DNA from: Pacificoceanicola onchidii
Lineage (GTDB): Bacteria; Pseudomonadota; Alphaproteobacteria; Rhodobacterales; Rhodobacteraceae
NCBI RefSeq assembly: GCF_004804335.1
Contig: NZ_SRXY01000001.1
Location: 310,001-374,000, forward strand
Length of the DNA: 64,000 bases
Reading direction: 5' to 3'
Shown piece by piece: positions 36,020-45,839 of the stretch. The position numbers and the translations under genes are program-made. The stretch's first letter is position 1. The number at the start of each line of letters is the position of its first letter. Under the pieces are notes generated by a model. It did no database searches and was not told the DNA's origin. It was given only the letters and a program-made list of their open reading frames with translations.

Positions 36020-37456
36020 TTACTCAGCCGCAACCGCCGCTTTGGCGGTCAGGTCCGCGAGCACCGCTTCGGCGCAATCTCGCCCGTCACGGATCGCCCA
36101 GACAACAAGGCTCGCGCCGCGAACGATGTCACCCACCGCGTAAACGCCATCCATCGCCGTGCGGCCCGTGGTGAACTCCGCCTTGATCGTGCCCCAACGG
36201 GTCACTTCCAGCTCCGGCTGGCCCCAAAGCGTCGGCAGATCCTCAGGCGAGAAACCCAGCGCCTTGACCACCAGATCGGCGGGCTCGTCATAGGCGCTGC
36301 CTTCGATCAGCTCGGGGCTCTGACGGCCCGTCGCATCGGGCAGACCCAAACGCATCTTCTCGACCACCACGGCACTGACCGGCTCACCCTTGAAGCCCTT
36401 CGGCGCGGTAAGCCATTCAAAGACCACGCCTTCTTCTTCAGCGTTCTGCACTTCACGCTGCGAGCCCGGCATGTTTGCGCGGTCGCGGCGATACAGACAT
36501 TTGACGCTTTCCGCACCCTGCCGGATCGCTGTACGCACACAGTCCATTGCCGTGTCACCACCGCCAATCACGACCACCTTCTTGCCTGCTGCGTTCAGCT
36601 CACCGCTCTCGAATTCCGCAACCGTATCGCCAAAGTTCGCCGCACGGTTCGACGCGGTCAGATAATCAATCGCCTTGACGATCCCCTTGGCATCAGAGCC
36701 AACACCGCCCAGATCGCGGGACTTGTACACGCCCGTCGCAATGATCACCGCATCATGCTGCGCGTGGATCTCTTCGAATGCCATGGTCACGCCGACATCG
36801 CAGTTCTGCACGAAATGCACACCGGCCTTTTCCAGCTGCTCGATCCGGCGCATGACCACGTCTTTCTCAAGCTTGAAGCCCGGAATACCATAGGTCAGCA
36901 GCCCGCCAGCCCGGTCGTAGCGGTCATAAACGGTCACCTGCAGACCCGCGCGGCGCAGCATGTCCGCTGCCGCCAGCCCGCCGGGGCCCGCACCGATGAT
37001 GCCCACGCTTTCGGTGCGCTCCTGCGCCGGGGTGCCGGGCAGAACCCAGCCCTTTTCCCAGGCGGTATCGGTGATGTATTTCTCCACCGTGCCAATGGTC
37101 ACGGTGCCATGGCCGGACTGCTCGATCACGCAGTTGCCTTCGCACAGACGGTCTTGCGGGCAGATGCGGCCGCAGATTTCCGGGAAGGTGTTTGTGGCTT
37201 GGCTGACCTGGTAGGCCTCTTCGAGACGGCCCGTTGCGGTCAGGCGCAGCCAGTCAGGGATATTGTTGTGCAGCGGGCAATGAGACTGGCAATACGGCAC
37301 GCCACATTGGCTGCAACGCGATGCCTGCTCTTCGGCCTTCACGGCGGCAAATTCGGCGTAAATCTCGTCGAAATCTTTGTTGCGCTCGTCGGCTTCACGC
37401 TTCTCAGGCATCTTGCGAGAGACATCAACGAACTTCAGCATGGGTTGCTTGGCCAT
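36020..37456 (-). CDS. gltD: Glutamate synthase small subunit
   Basis: I place the start at 37456, where a GGAG site lies nine bases upstream, giving 478 residues (MAKQPMLKFVDVSRKMPEK). The N-terminal part binds two [4Fe-4S] clusters through CSQCGVPYCQSHCPLHNN and CGRICPQDRLCEGNC. FAD and NADPH Rossmann motifs follow (GIIGAGPGGLAAADML; VVIGGGDTAMDC), and the end has GVYAVGDIVRGASLVVWAI. It carries NADPH electrons to GltB. The gltD-gltB order is inverted relative to E. coli. Confidence 0.97.
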   Translation of the reverse strand: MAKQPMLKFVDVSRKMPEKREADERNKDFDEIYAEFAAVKAEEQASRCSQCGVPYCQSHCPLHNNIPDWLRLTATGRLEEAYQVSQATNTFPEICGRICPQDRLCEGNCVIEQSGHGTVTIGTVEKYITDTAWEKGWVLPGTPAQERTESVGIIGAGPGGLAAADMLRRAGLQVTVYDRYDRAGGLLTYGIPGFKLEKDVVMRRIEQLEKAGVHFVQNCDVGVTMAFEEIHAQHDAVIIATGVYKSRDLGGVGSDAKGIVKAIDYLTASNRAANFGDTVAEFESGELNAAGKKVVVIGGGDTAMDCVRTAIRQGAESVKCLYRRDRANMPGSQREVQNAEEEGVVFEWLTAPKGFKGEPVSAVVVEKMRLGLPDATGRQSPELIEGSAYDEPADLVVKALGFSPEDLPTLWGQPELEVTRWGTIKAEFTTGRTAMDGVYAVGDIVRGASLVVWAIRDGRDCAEAVLADLTAKAAVAAE

Positions 37457-37678
37457 AAGGTCTGGCTCCATTCAGGGATTCCGGTCGCGCCTTCATATAC
37501 AAGCCCGCCCGGGAAGAAAAGTAACTCGTGCTGACCTATATTTCGGTTTTTTTGTCGAAGGCCAGTAAAATTTCCCCATACCCACGCAGAATTAGGTCCG
37601 ATTCGGATTTATATTACAGCTTTCCCATATTCTACAATGGGTTATACAGGGGGCTAATTTTCAGTGCGGACCGCGCCC

Positions 37679-38482
37679 ATGACCTTCACCCACCTTCTTA
37701 TCCTCGCGTTGATCCAAGGGGTTACGGAATTTCTGCCGATTTCCTCCTCGGGCCACCTGATTCTCTTGCCAAGCCTGACCGGGCTGCAGGACCAGGGGCA
37801 GGTTATCGACGTGGCGGTGCACGTGGGCACGCTCTTTGCAGTGATCCTCTACTTCTGGCGCGACGTGCGCGAAGGGATTCTGGGCATTCCCGCCATGCTG
37901 CGCGGCCGGCTCGACGCGCCGGGGGCGCGGCTCGCCTTCCTCCTGCTGATCGCCACGGTCCCGGTGATCGTCGCCGGGCTCATCCTCAAGATCACGGGAC
38001 TAAGCGACATGATGCGCTCCACGGCTGTCATCGGCTGGTCCATGCTGGTCTTCGGTCTCGTGCTCTACTGGGCCGACACCCGTAGCCCGGAGGCCAAGGA
38101 AGCCCCCGACTGGAACACAGCGGACGCCATCAAGATGGGCCTGTGGCAAGCCCTCGCCCTGATCCCCGGCACTTCCCGCTCCGGCATCACCATCACAGCA
38201 GCCCGCCAGCTCGGCTATGCCCGCTCCGATGCGGCCAAACTCGCCATGCTGATGTCGATCCCGACGATCATCGCTTCGGGCGCGCTGCTTGGTCTCGAAG
38301 TTGCCAGCACCGCCAATGCCGCCGCCGCCCGCGACGGCGCCATCGCAGCCCTCTTCGCCTTCATCGCCGCCCTCGCCGCGCTTGCCCTGATGATGCGCCT
38401 GCTGCGCTCGGTCAGCTTCACTCCTTATGTGATCTACCGCGTCATCCTCGGCCTTTTCCTGCTCTGGATCGCCTACACCTGA
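37679..38482 (+). CDS. uppP: Undecaprenyl-diphosphate phosphatase UppP/BacA
   Basis: The ATG at 37679 gives 267 residues; a GTG five codons earlier has the better ribosome site (AGGGGG) but the family N-terminus favours the ATG. Signature motifs are QGVTEFLPISSSGHLIL (with the catalytic Glu and Ser) and LIPGTSRSGITITAA (PGxSRSGxT). Eight helices are visible. It recycles the undecaprenyl carrier for cell wall synthesis. It is divergent from gltD. Confidence 0.97.
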   Translation: MTFTHLLILALIQGVTEFLPISSSGHLILLPSLTGLQDQGQVIDVAVHVGTLFAVILYFWRDVREGILGIPAMLRGRLDAPGARLAFLLLIATVPVIVAGLILKITGLSDMMRSTAVIGWSMLVFGLVLYWADTRSPEAKEAPDWNTADAIKMGLWQALALIPGTSRSGITITAARQLGYARSDAAKLAMLMSIPTIIASGALLGLEVASTANAAAARDGAIAALFAFIAALAALALMMRLLRSVSFTPYVIYRVILGLFLLWIAYT

Positions 38483-38525
38483 GGCAGGCGTGATTTGGGG
38501 CCCTGCCCCGTCGCCGATGGCGACT

Positions 38526-38598
38526 CCCCGAGGTATTTACCGGCCCAAAGAAACCAGGTACCACACCCCGGCCTTCTTTGGGCTCCAAATACCTCGAG
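38526..38598. repeat. Two inverted copies of a dispersed intergenic repeat
   Basis: The 27-bp element of 25731-25757 occurs here twice, as 38526-38552 (inverted) and 38573-38598 (direct), forming a large imperfect hairpin between the convergent uppP and acyl-CoA synthetase genes. It may end transcription on both strands. Confidence 0.6.
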
Positions 38599-38682
38599 GT
38601 AGGCTCGCAGAGCCGTAGGAGCAGCGCTCCTGCACGCGCCCGCAGGGCGCGCCGGTCGTCTTGCGAAGCAAGGCGAAACCCC

Positions 38683-40563
38683 TCAGGCAGACCACTCCCA
38701 CGGCCGGGTGAAGTTGCCGAGAACGTCGCCAACGCCCGCCTCACTGCCATTGGCCGCCACCTGAGCCACAAGCCCGCGTTTCTTGTCGTCAACCACAGAC
38801 ACAACACGCGCCGCAGACCCTGCCTCTTCAAGCGCCGCGTTATAGACCCGCGTAATCGCATCCTTGCGCAAGTCGGGCTTGAAAACCTTGCCGACTGCCG
38901 TTTTCGGCAACTCGTCCAAAATGGTCATGTGCTTGGGATGTGCCGCACGTTCGTGCACGTGGCGCTTGGCATGTTCCATCAGTTCCGCTTCGGTCACGGA
39001 CGCGCCATCCACCAGCTCGACAAAAGCGCAGGGCAGTTCCCCTGCATAGGCATCAGGCTGGCCGATTGCCCCTGCGAAGGCGACCGCCGGGTGCAAGAGC
39101 AGCGCTTCCTCGATCTCGGCAGGATCGATGTTGTGACCGGATCGAATGATCAGATCTTTCGCACGCCCCGTGATCCACAGGTAACCATCCGCATCAACCC
39201 GCCCAAGATCGCCTGTCCGCAGGTAATCGCCGTAGTGATACAGGTCAGCGTTCTTGTCCGCCTCGGTATAGGTGTTGCCCTCGTAGACGCCCGGGTTCGA
39301 CACGCAGATCTCGCCCACCTCATCAACCGCGCATTCCAGCGCATCGCCGCCCACCTGCTTGATGATCTTCACATTCGAATAGGGCAGCGGAATGCCGACC
39401 GAGCCAACCTTCTTCTCGCCATCCGGCGGGTTCACCGACACAAGACAGGTCGCCTCCGTCAGACCATAGCCTTCACAGATCGTCACCCCGCATGCCTTTT
39501 CGAACCGCTTGAACAGTTCCATCGGCATCGGCGCAGAGCCGGAAAACGCCGTTTTGACCGAGGAAATATCCGCATCCACCGGCCGTTGCATCAAAGCAGA
39601 CACCGCCGTCGGCACTGTGATGACAAAGCTGATCCGCCAGCGCTCGCAGAGCTTCCAGAAGTTGTCCATGACCCCTTCGCCGCGATAACCCGCCGGGGTC
39701 GGGAAGACCACATGCGCGCCGGAACACAGCGCCGCCATCAGGATCACGTGGCAGGCAAAGACGTGGAACAGCGGCAGCGGGCACATGATGCTGTCTTTCT
39801 CGTCGAACAGCAGCGTCGCGCCGAGCCAGCCGTTGTAGATCATCCCGCCATAGCGATGCTGCGCGACCTTGGGCATGCCCGTGGTGCCGCCCGTATGGAA
39901 ATAGGCCGCCACCCGGTCGCCGGTGCTGTCGTCAAAAGTCAGCTCCACCGGCTGCTTGGCCGTTTCCTTGCGGAAACACTTGTAATCCGCATGGGTCTGA
40001 CTGCGGTCCAGCTTCGGGCGTACCAGCGGCACGATCCAGCTTTTCGGCGGTGTCAGGTAGCGGTTGAGGTCTACCTCCAGCACCGTCTGCACCCCGGGCG
40101 CATGGCGCACGGCTTCGGCCACCTTCTGCGGCAGGTCGGTCTTGGGGAACGGTTTCAACGTCACCACAACCTTCGCCTCGGTTTCGCGCAGGATCGAGGC
40201 AATCTGTTCCGGCTCCAGAAGCGGGTTGATCGGGTTCACGATCCCCGCAACACAGCCACCGAGCAGCGTCGCAATCGTCTCGTTGCAATTCGGCAGGACA
40301 TAAGCAATCACGTCGTCCTCGCCGACGCCAAGCGAGCGAAACAGGTTCGCCGCCTGCGCAGTCTTCGCCCTGAGCTCAGACCAGTTCAGCGTCTCCGCCT
40401 TGTCCTTTGGCCCGGACAAAAGCTGGTAGGTCACCGCGGGACGGGCGGGAAAGGCCTCCGCCGTGCGGCAAAGCTGCCCCCAGACTGTCGTCGGAACCTC
40501 GCGGCCCTCCCACGGCATTGCGTTCTGAATGGCATCGCGATCGGCCACACCGGCATAGGTCAT
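38683..40563 (-). CDS. Acyl-CoA synthetase (AMP-forming)
   Basis: The start at 40563 follows GGAGGAGAGG and gives 626 residues; the open frame extends further upstream without support. The ATP/AMP motif is HTGGTTGMPK, the A5-type motif GYGLTEAT, and YGDYLRTGDLGRVDADGYLW precedes GRAKDLIIRSGHNI. The C-terminal lysine motif is PKTAVGKVFKPDLR. It activates a carboxylic acid to its CoA thioester; the acid cannot be deduced from sequence. The SDR/crotonase pair at 42.5-43.8 kb is in the same region but on the other strand. Confidence 0.93.
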   Translation of the reverse strand: MTYAGVADRDAIQNAMPWEGREVPTTVWGQLCRTAEAFPARPAVTYQLLSGPKDKAETLNWSELRAKTAQAANLFRSLGVGEDDVIAYVLPNCNETIATLLGGCVAGIVNPINPLLEPEQIASILRETEAKVVVTLKPFPKTDLPQKVAEAVRHAPGVQTVLEVDLNRYLTPPKSWIVPLVRPKLDRSQTHADYKCFRKETAKQPVELTFDDSTGDRVAAYFHTGGTTGMPKVAQHRYGGMIYNGWLGATLLFDEKDSIMCPLPLFHVFACHVILMAALCSGAHVVFPTPAGYRGEGVMDNFWKLCERWRISFVITVPTAVSALMQRPVDADISSVKTAFSGSAPMPMELFKRFEKACGVTICEGYGLTEATCLVSVNPPDGEKKVGSVGIPLPYSNVKIIKQVGGDALECAVDEVGEICVSNPGVYEGNTYTEADKNADLYHYGDYLRTGDLGRVDADGYLWITGRAKDLIIRSGHNIDPAEIEEALLLHPAVAFAGAIGQPDAYAGELPCAFVELVDGASVTEAELMEHAKRHVHERAAHPKHMTILDELPKTAVGKVFKPDLRKDAITRVYNAALEEAGSAARVVSVVDDKKRGLVAQVAANGSEAGVGDVLGNFTRPWEWSA

Positions 40564-40747
40564 GATGGTCCTCTCCTCCCCTTGTTTTTCTTCCGGATAG
40601 TGTGTCCAGCCAAAGCCGTCCACGCAAGGGCGTTGAACGCTACGGAAGGATACAATGACGCTGCGTTTCGCACCGCTTTCGGGCGCGGCTGGAGGGCGGG
40701 CCGCTGGCGCGGAGGCGCCAGTCGGGGGGCCTGAAAGCCCGCCCGCA

Positions 40748-40781
40748 TGAAAAAACCGCGCCCCATCGGAACGGGACGCGG
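40748..40781 (-). terminator. Intrinsic terminator of the DUF2125 gene
   Basis: On the minus strand CCGCGTCCC-GTTCCGAT-GGGGCGCGG forms a 9-bp stem with one G-U pair followed by T6, about 25 bp after the stop. Confidence 0.88.
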
Positions 40782-40803
40782 CCGATTTCAAACCGTCAGG
40801 CGC

Positions 40804-42321
40804 TTACTTGATGCGCTGGCCATTCGCCAGGATATGGCCCTGGTCGTTGAACTCGATGGTCGAGGTCGCCGAATCCGGGGCGGAGCCCGGCACGGTGAAC
40901 ATGGACAGCATCATGCGTGCACCCATGGCGTCTTCCTGGCTCATCAGACCCATGGCGATGATCTTGTCGATCAGGCCATTGGCACCGGAAACCGACAGGT
41001 TCAGCTTGCCTTCCGGAGCCGGGAAGCCGTCAAAGCTGGTCAAATCCGTGTTGTCGAAGGTGAAGTCGCCGTCGCCAGTGATCTTGCCACCCGCCGCTTC
41101 CACGGTCAGCGCGTTCAGCGTCACCGCGTTCAGCTCGCCGGGCATCATTTCACCCATCTCGACCTTCATCATCTCCTCTTCGTTCAGCAGGCTGACGAAG
41201 GGTGTGACCTTGGCGGTCAGATCGGCGGAGACCGTGGCCGGATCGCGCGGCAGCACACCGCCCGGATCCAGCATGCCCCAGATCATGTCAGAGGTTTCGA
41301 ACCCGCCCAGCGTCAGGCCGATGGCCGCGTCCTGCGGCGTGTCGGACTTCTGCAGCGGCATGGAGACGTTGAAGGACGTCTCGGCCATCTTGCCGCTGAT
41401 CGGCAGCGGGATTTCCGCGCCCTGCATGGCCACGGTCATGTCGGTGTTGCCACCGTCAAAGCTCATAGCGTCCTGCGACATGGCAAAGGCCATCCGGCCC
41501 GAAGAGGTGCTGATCGAGCCATTGGTGTTGTCGCCGCGATCGGTGACGTCAAAGGCCATCTCGACACCGGAGTGGCTGAACTCGCCCGCCCCGGCAAAAC
41601 CCGCCGCCAGCATCGCCGGCATGTCGGTGTAATCGACGGTGCCCGGCACCATGCTCTCGCTGCTGCTCTCGAAGGCGGCCATGGCCAGCGAGAAGTTGCC
41701 GCCGTTTTCCGTGCCCGGCTCGGAGGCCATGCCGGTGATGGTCAGGCCCGCGCCGTTCAGCGTCTGGCTGATCATGCGCATTCCGTCGGCCATGGACATG
41801 ACCATGTTGCCGCCCAGACCGCTCATCACCATTTCGAAGGTTGCCATGTCGCGGGTGATTTCCTCGCCCTCGACATTGAGCTTGCTCAGCACGAGGCTGA
41901 TGCTGTCCGCGCTGTAGTCATAGGCCATGGCGTCGGTTGTGCCGGAGGCGGTCATCGCGCCGCCCATCGTGATGTAGTCGAGGCCAACCTCAACCTTTTC
42001 TCCATCGACGTCGATCATCACGCCAATCGGCATGGAGGCGGGCCAGCTGATCTCGACACTGCCATCGCCCTTGTCGGCAAAGCTCATCTCACCCATGTTC
42101 ACCGAAACCGTGCCATCCTCTTCGGGAATGTCGACGGTCATGGAGATGTCGCTGACAGTCAGCGTGCCGCCAGACATGGATTCGGTGGCCGTGACGGCAT
42201 AGCCGGAGCTTGCCATGTAGCCTTCGAGATTGTCCCAGACCTGCTGGGGGGTGACGTCGGCCAATGCCGGGGCTGCCATGGCACAAAGGGCCAGAACAGA
42301 TGCGCTGCCAAGATGTTTCAT
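40804..42321 (-). CDS. DUF2125 periplasmic protein
   Basis: From the ATG at 42321 (GAGGAAA upstream) the protein has 505 residues and a signal peptide (MKHLGSASVLALCAMAAPAL, cleavage near ALA). The mature part is very rich in Met, Ser, Thr and Gly with regular strand-length segments (GGTLTVSDISMTVDI; FSHSGVEMAFDVTDRG), consistent with DUF2125, a long all-beta repeat protein of alphaproteobacteria. Function is unknown. About 7% Met, largely surface-like, is a feature of this copy. It has its own terminator. Confidence 0.88.
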   Translation of the reverse strand: MKHLGSASVLALCAMAAPALADVTPQQVWDNLEGYMASSGYAVTATESMSGGTLTVSDISMTVDIPEEDGTVSVNMGEMSFADKGDGSVEISWPASMPIGVMIDVDGEKVEVGLDYITMGGAMTASGTTDAMAYDYSADSISLVLSKLNVEGEEITRDMATFEMVMSGLGGNMVMSMADGMRMISQTLNGAGLTITGMASEPGTENGGNFSLAMAAFESSSESMVPGTVDYTDMPAMLAAGFAGAGEFSHSGVEMAFDVTDRGDNTNGSISTSSGRMAFAMSQDAMSFDGGNTDMTVAMQGAEIPLPISGKMAETSFNVSMPLQKSDTPQDAAIGLTLGGFETSDMIWGMLDPGGVLPRDPATVSADLTAKVTPFVSLLNEEEMMKVEMGEMMPGELNAVTLNALTVEAAGGKITGDGDFTFDNTDLTSFDGFPAPEGKLNLSVSGANGLIDKIIAMGLMSQEDAMGARMMLSMFTVPGSAPDSATSTIEFNDQGHILANGQRIK

Positions 42322-42458
42322 GAATTTCCTCGTTGGACTAAAGTTTGTGTCTGACCCAAGTGTCTGCCTCTCACGGGAATGGGTCAAGGGACTGGATTCC
42401 ATACTATGTACGCGATACGAGTTATTTAAGAGGCCACCCGGTCAGAAAGGGCCAAATC

Positions 42459-43205
42459 ATGGATTTATCAGGAAAAACTGCACTTATCACGGGGGCCAGT
42501 CGGGGCATCGGCGCCGAGACGGCCCGCGCCTTTGCCGCCGCCGGGGCCAAAGTCGCGCTCGTGGCGCGCAGCGCCGAAGCCATTGCCGATGTGGCCGGGG
42601 AAATCGGCGAGGCGGCCATCGCCATACCCTGCGATATCGCCCGCTACTGGGAGGTCGAACAGGCCGTGCGCGCCTGTGTCTCCGAGCACGGCAGCCTTGA
42701 TATTCTGGTGAACAACGCGGGTATGATCGAACCCATCGCCCGCATGGACGAAGCCAGCCCCGACGCCTGGGGCGAGGTCATCGACATCAATCTCAAAGGC
42801 GTCTTTCACGGCATGCACGCCGCGCTGCAGGAGATGCTGCCCGGCGGTGGCACCATCCTGACCATCGGTTCGGGCGCAGCGCATGGCCCGGTCGAAGGCT
42901 GGTCGCACTACTGCGCCTCCAAGGCCGGTGCGCTCATGCTGACGCGCATGCTCGACAAGGAATACCGCGATCAGGGGTTGCGTGCCCTGTCGCTCTCGCC
43001 CGGCACCGTGGCCACCCAGATGCAGCGCGAGATCAAGGCCTCCGGCATCAACCCGGTCTCGCAGCTGGACTGGTCCGATCACATCCCGCCCGAGTGGGTC
43101 GCCAAATGCCTGCTCTGGATGTGTGGCACCGAGGCCGATGAGTTCCTCGGGGCCGAGGTCTCGCTCCGCGACGAGGCCATCCGCGCAAAGATCGGTGTCG
43201 CATGA
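42459..43205 (+). CDS. Short-chain dehydrogenase/reductase
   Basis: This 248-residue SDR starts at ATG 42459 (AAGG upstream). It has TGASRGIGAETARAF at residues 12-26, NNAG, and YCASK as the catalytic YxxxK after TIGSGAAHGPVEGWSH. Both NAD and NADP use are possible; Arg in VARSAEA suggests NADP. It overlaps the crotonase gene (ATGA), so both probably act in one small acyl or hydroxyacyl pathway. Confidence 0.9.
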   Translation: MDLSGKTALITGASRGIGAETARAFAAAGAKVALVARSAEAIADVAGEIGEAAIAIPCDIARYWEVEQAVRACVSEHGSLDILVNNAGMIEPIARMDEASPDAWGEVIDINLKGVFHGMHAALQEMLPGGGTILTIGSGAAHGPVEGWSHYCASKAGALMLTRMLDKEYRDQGLRALSLSPGTVATQMQREIKASGINPVSQLDWSDHIPPEWVAKCLLWMCGTEADEFLGAEVSLRDEAIRAKIGVA

Positions 43206-43810
43206 TCACCCTGACCAAGGAAGACAGCGGCCTGTGGGTCGCCACCATCAACCGCCCCGAAAAGGCAGGCTCGCTGACCGCAGACATGCTCGAACAGCTT
43301 TGCGTCATCGCCGAAGAGGCTCGCGACGCGCGCGGGCTGGTGCTGACCGGAACGGGCAAGGTCTTCTCCGCCGGGGCGGATCTTGACGCGGCCAAGGCCG
43401 GGCTTGCGGTCTCGCCGCTCTGGGAGCGCCTCTCCGGCGCGCTGGCGCGTCTGAATGGCATCACCATCTGCGCGCTCAATGGCACCGTCGCAGGCGGCGC
43501 CATGGGCATGTTCCTCGCCTGCGATCTGCGGGTGTCCGTGCCGGGGGCCAAGATCTTCTACCCGGTGATGAAGCTCGGCTTCCTGCCACAGCCTTCCGAT
43601 CCCAAACGCCTCGCCGCGCTTGTCAGCGCGTCTCGGGCCAAACGCATCCTGATGGCGGGCGAGAAAATCACCGTCGAAGAGGCCTTCACATGGGGCCTGA
43701 TTGACCGCATCACCGAAGGCGATGTGCTGGACGCCGCCCGCGACATGGCCGCCGACAGCCTCGGCGCAACGCCCGAACACGCGGCGGCGATCAAACGGAT
43801 GATTGGGTAA
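43202..43810 (+). CDS. Enoyl-CoA hydratase/isomerase family protein, short
   Basis: At 202 residues this is shorter than the usual 255-270 crotonases and lacks most of the C-terminal trimerisation helices. The core is intact: GKVFSAGADLDAAKAG as the first oxyanion-hole region and CALNGTVAGGAMGMFLACDL as the second. The catalytic Glu position of enoyl-CoA hydratases has Met/Leu here (PVMKLGFLPQPS), so a hydratase activity is doubtful. It overlaps the SDR gene by 4 bp. Confidence 0.85.
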   Translation: MITLTKEDSGLWVATINRPEKAGSLTADMLEQLCVIAEEARDARGLVLTGTGKVFSAGADLDAAKAGLAVSPLWERLSGALARLNGITICALNGTVAGGAMGMFLACDLRVSVPGAKIFYPVMKLGFLPQPSDPKRLAALVSASRAKRILMAGEKITVEEAFTWGLIDRITEGDVLDAARDMAADSLGATPEHAAAIKRMIG

Positions 43811-43835
43811 AAGGCTTGTAGCCCGACAGATGTTC

Positions 43836-43976
43836 GCGCCCGGCCTCGAGGGCGGGTTATGCAACTTGCACCGTCATCTCTTTTGGGAATGAACATCACA
43901 GCTCGTTGAAAAGGGTCGATTTCGCGCCCGCCCTGGGGGGCGAGGCCGGGCACGAACCGGATCGCAAGCGATCCGG
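43836..43976. repeat. Imperfect inverted repeat and hairpin in the convergent gap
   Basis: Arms CGCCCGGCCTCGAGGGCGGG (about 43837-43856) and a near-complement at about 43927-43950 with a 6-bp insertion flank a short spacer. They are followed by CCGGATCG-CAAG-CGATCCGG (43957-43976), a perfect 8-bp hairpin. The gap separates convergent crotonase and ABC exporter genes. Confidence 0.5.
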
Positions 43977-44036
43977 AAAACAGCTTTAGATTCCAGCGAA
44001 ACAGATAGGGGCGAAGCGATCCGGTGCCAAAGCCGC

Positions 44037-45839
44037 CTACTCCGCTGCCACCCCATCGGTGAACTGCAAACGCGCCAGCTCCGAATAGAGCCCACCCTCG
44101 GCCACCAGCGCATCATGGGTGCCCTGCGCCACAATGCGCCCGCCGTCCATGACTACAATCCGGTCCGCCTTTTTCACCGTTGCCAGACGGTGAGCCACGA
44201 TGATTGTCGTGCGCCCTTCCGACAACGTGTCCACGGCCTGTTGCACCGCCCGCTCACTCGCCGCGTCCAAGGCGCTTGTCGCCTCATCGAGCAGCAGCAC
44301 CGGCGCGTCGCGCAGAATGGCGCGGGCAATCGCCACACGCTGCTTCTGACCGCCCGAAAGCATCACGCCGCGCTCGCCCAGCCATGTGTCATAGCCTTCC
44401 GGCAGCTTCTGCAGAAACTCATGCGCCGCCGCTGCCCTCGCTGCCGCCTCAACCTCCGCATCCGTTGCATCGGGCCGACCAAAGCGAATGTTGTCACGCG
44501 CAGAGGCGGCAAAGATCACCGGATCCTGCGGCACCAGAGCGATGTGACGGCGGAAGTCATCCCGCGCCATGTCGGGCAGCGCCACACCGTCAAAGCGCAC
44601 CGCCCCCGCAAGCGGATCATAAAACCGCTGGATCAGCTGCACGATGGTCGTCTTGCCCGCGCCCGAGGGGCCAACCAGAGCCACCGTCTCCCCCGGCGCA
44701 ATGGTCAGGGCCACGTCGTCCAAAGCCGGAATGTCGGGCCGCGCCGGGTAGTTGAACGAAACCTTGTCAAAGATGATCTCACCCCGCACCGGCTCTGCCA
44801 GAGCCTTGGGCGCTGCGGGATCCTTCACCGTGTCTTCTGCGTTCAACAGCTCGACCAGACGCTCCGTCGCCCCCGCCGCGCGCTGCAACTCGCCAAAAAC
44901 CTCGGACAAGGCCCCCACGGAGCCTGCCACCATGACCGAATAGACCACAAACTGGATGAGCGTACCTGCGGACATCTCGCCCGCCCGCACATCCCACGCG
45001 CCAATCCACAGCACGCCGACAACCCCGGTAAACACGAGGAAAATCACGATCGCCGTCATCAGCGCCCGCGTCCAGATGCGGCGGCGCGCGGCGTCAAAGC
45101 TCTTCTCGGTCACATCCGAAAACGCCGACTTCGAGCGCGCCTCATGGGTGTAGGCCTGCACCGTCTGCACGCTGGTCAGCGCCTCGGAGGCGTTTCCGGA
45201 CGAGACCGCGATCCAATCCTGATTTTCCCGGCTGAGCCGCCGCAAACGCCGCCCCAACGTCAGGATCGGCACCACAACGGCGGGCACGATCAGCAGAACG
45301 AGGCCGGTCAGTTTCGGCGAGGTCAGCGACATCAGGAACAGCCCGCCGCTGAACAGCAGAACATTGCGCAGCGCGATGGAGACCGACGATCCGATGACCG
45401 ATTGAATGAGCGTTGTATCCGTGGTGATCCGGCTGAGCACCTCGCCGGTCATGATCTTCTCGTAAAACGCCGGGGACAGGCCGATGGCCCGGTCAAACAC
45501 CGCCTTTCGAATGTCCGCCACCACGCGCTCGCCCAGCCGCGTGACCAGCGCGTAGCGCAGCGCCGTGCCCAGCGCGAGCAACCCCGCAAACCCCAGCGCC
45601 GCCGCAAAATAGAGGTCCAAAATCGCGCCGTCCGTGACGTTGAAATTGTCCACCACGCGCCGCACCGCCATGGGCAGCGCCAGCGAAATCGCCGCCGTCG
45701 CCATCAGCGCCAGCAAGGACGCAATGACCAACATGCGATAGGGCCGCAGGAACGGCACAAGCGCCCCGAGCGAGCCGAGCCGCTTTGATTTCTCGCGTTC
45801 TGCCTCTGCCGTGCCGGGTGTGCCGTTGTCGCGCGCCAT
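44037..45839 (-). CDS. ABC exporter, fused membrane and ATPase domains
   Basis: This 600-residue half-transporter has six helices in the first 320 residues, then an ATPase domain with Walker A GPSGAGKTT, signature MLSGGQKQRVAIARAI, Walker B VLLLDEATSALD and switch His in VAHRLATV. It should work as a homodimer; lipid A exporter (MsbA)-like and multidrug exporters share this plan. The substrate cannot be told. No partner half-transporter is adjacent. Confidence 0.95.
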   Translation of the reverse strand: MARDNGTPGTAEAEREKSKRLGSLGALVPFLRPYRMLVIASLLALMATAAISLALPMAVRRVVDNFNVTDGAILDLYFAAALGFAGLLALGTALRYALVTRLGERVVADIRKAVFDRAIGLSPAFYEKIMTGEVLSRITTDTTLIQSVIGSSVSIALRNVLLFSGGLFLMSLTSPKLTGLVLLIVPAVVVPILTLGRRLRRLSRENQDWIAVSSGNASEALTSVQTVQAYTHEARSKSAFSDVTEKSFDAARRRIWTRALMTAIVIFLVFTGVVGVLWIGAWDVRAGEMSAGTLIQFVVYSVMVAGSVGALSEVFGELQRAAGATERLVELLNAEDTVKDPAAPKALAEPVRGEIIFDKVSFNYPARPDIPALDDVALTIAPGETVALVGPSGAGKTTIVQLIQRFYDPLAGAVRFDGVALPDMARDDFRRHIALVPQDPVIFAASARDNIRFGRPDATDAEVEAAARAAAAHEFLQKLPEGYDTWLGERGVMLSGGQKQRVAIARAILRDAPVLLLDEATSALDAASERAVQQAVDTLSEGRTTIIVAHRLATVKKADRIVVMDGGRIVAQGTHDALVAEGGLYSELARLQFTDGVAAE

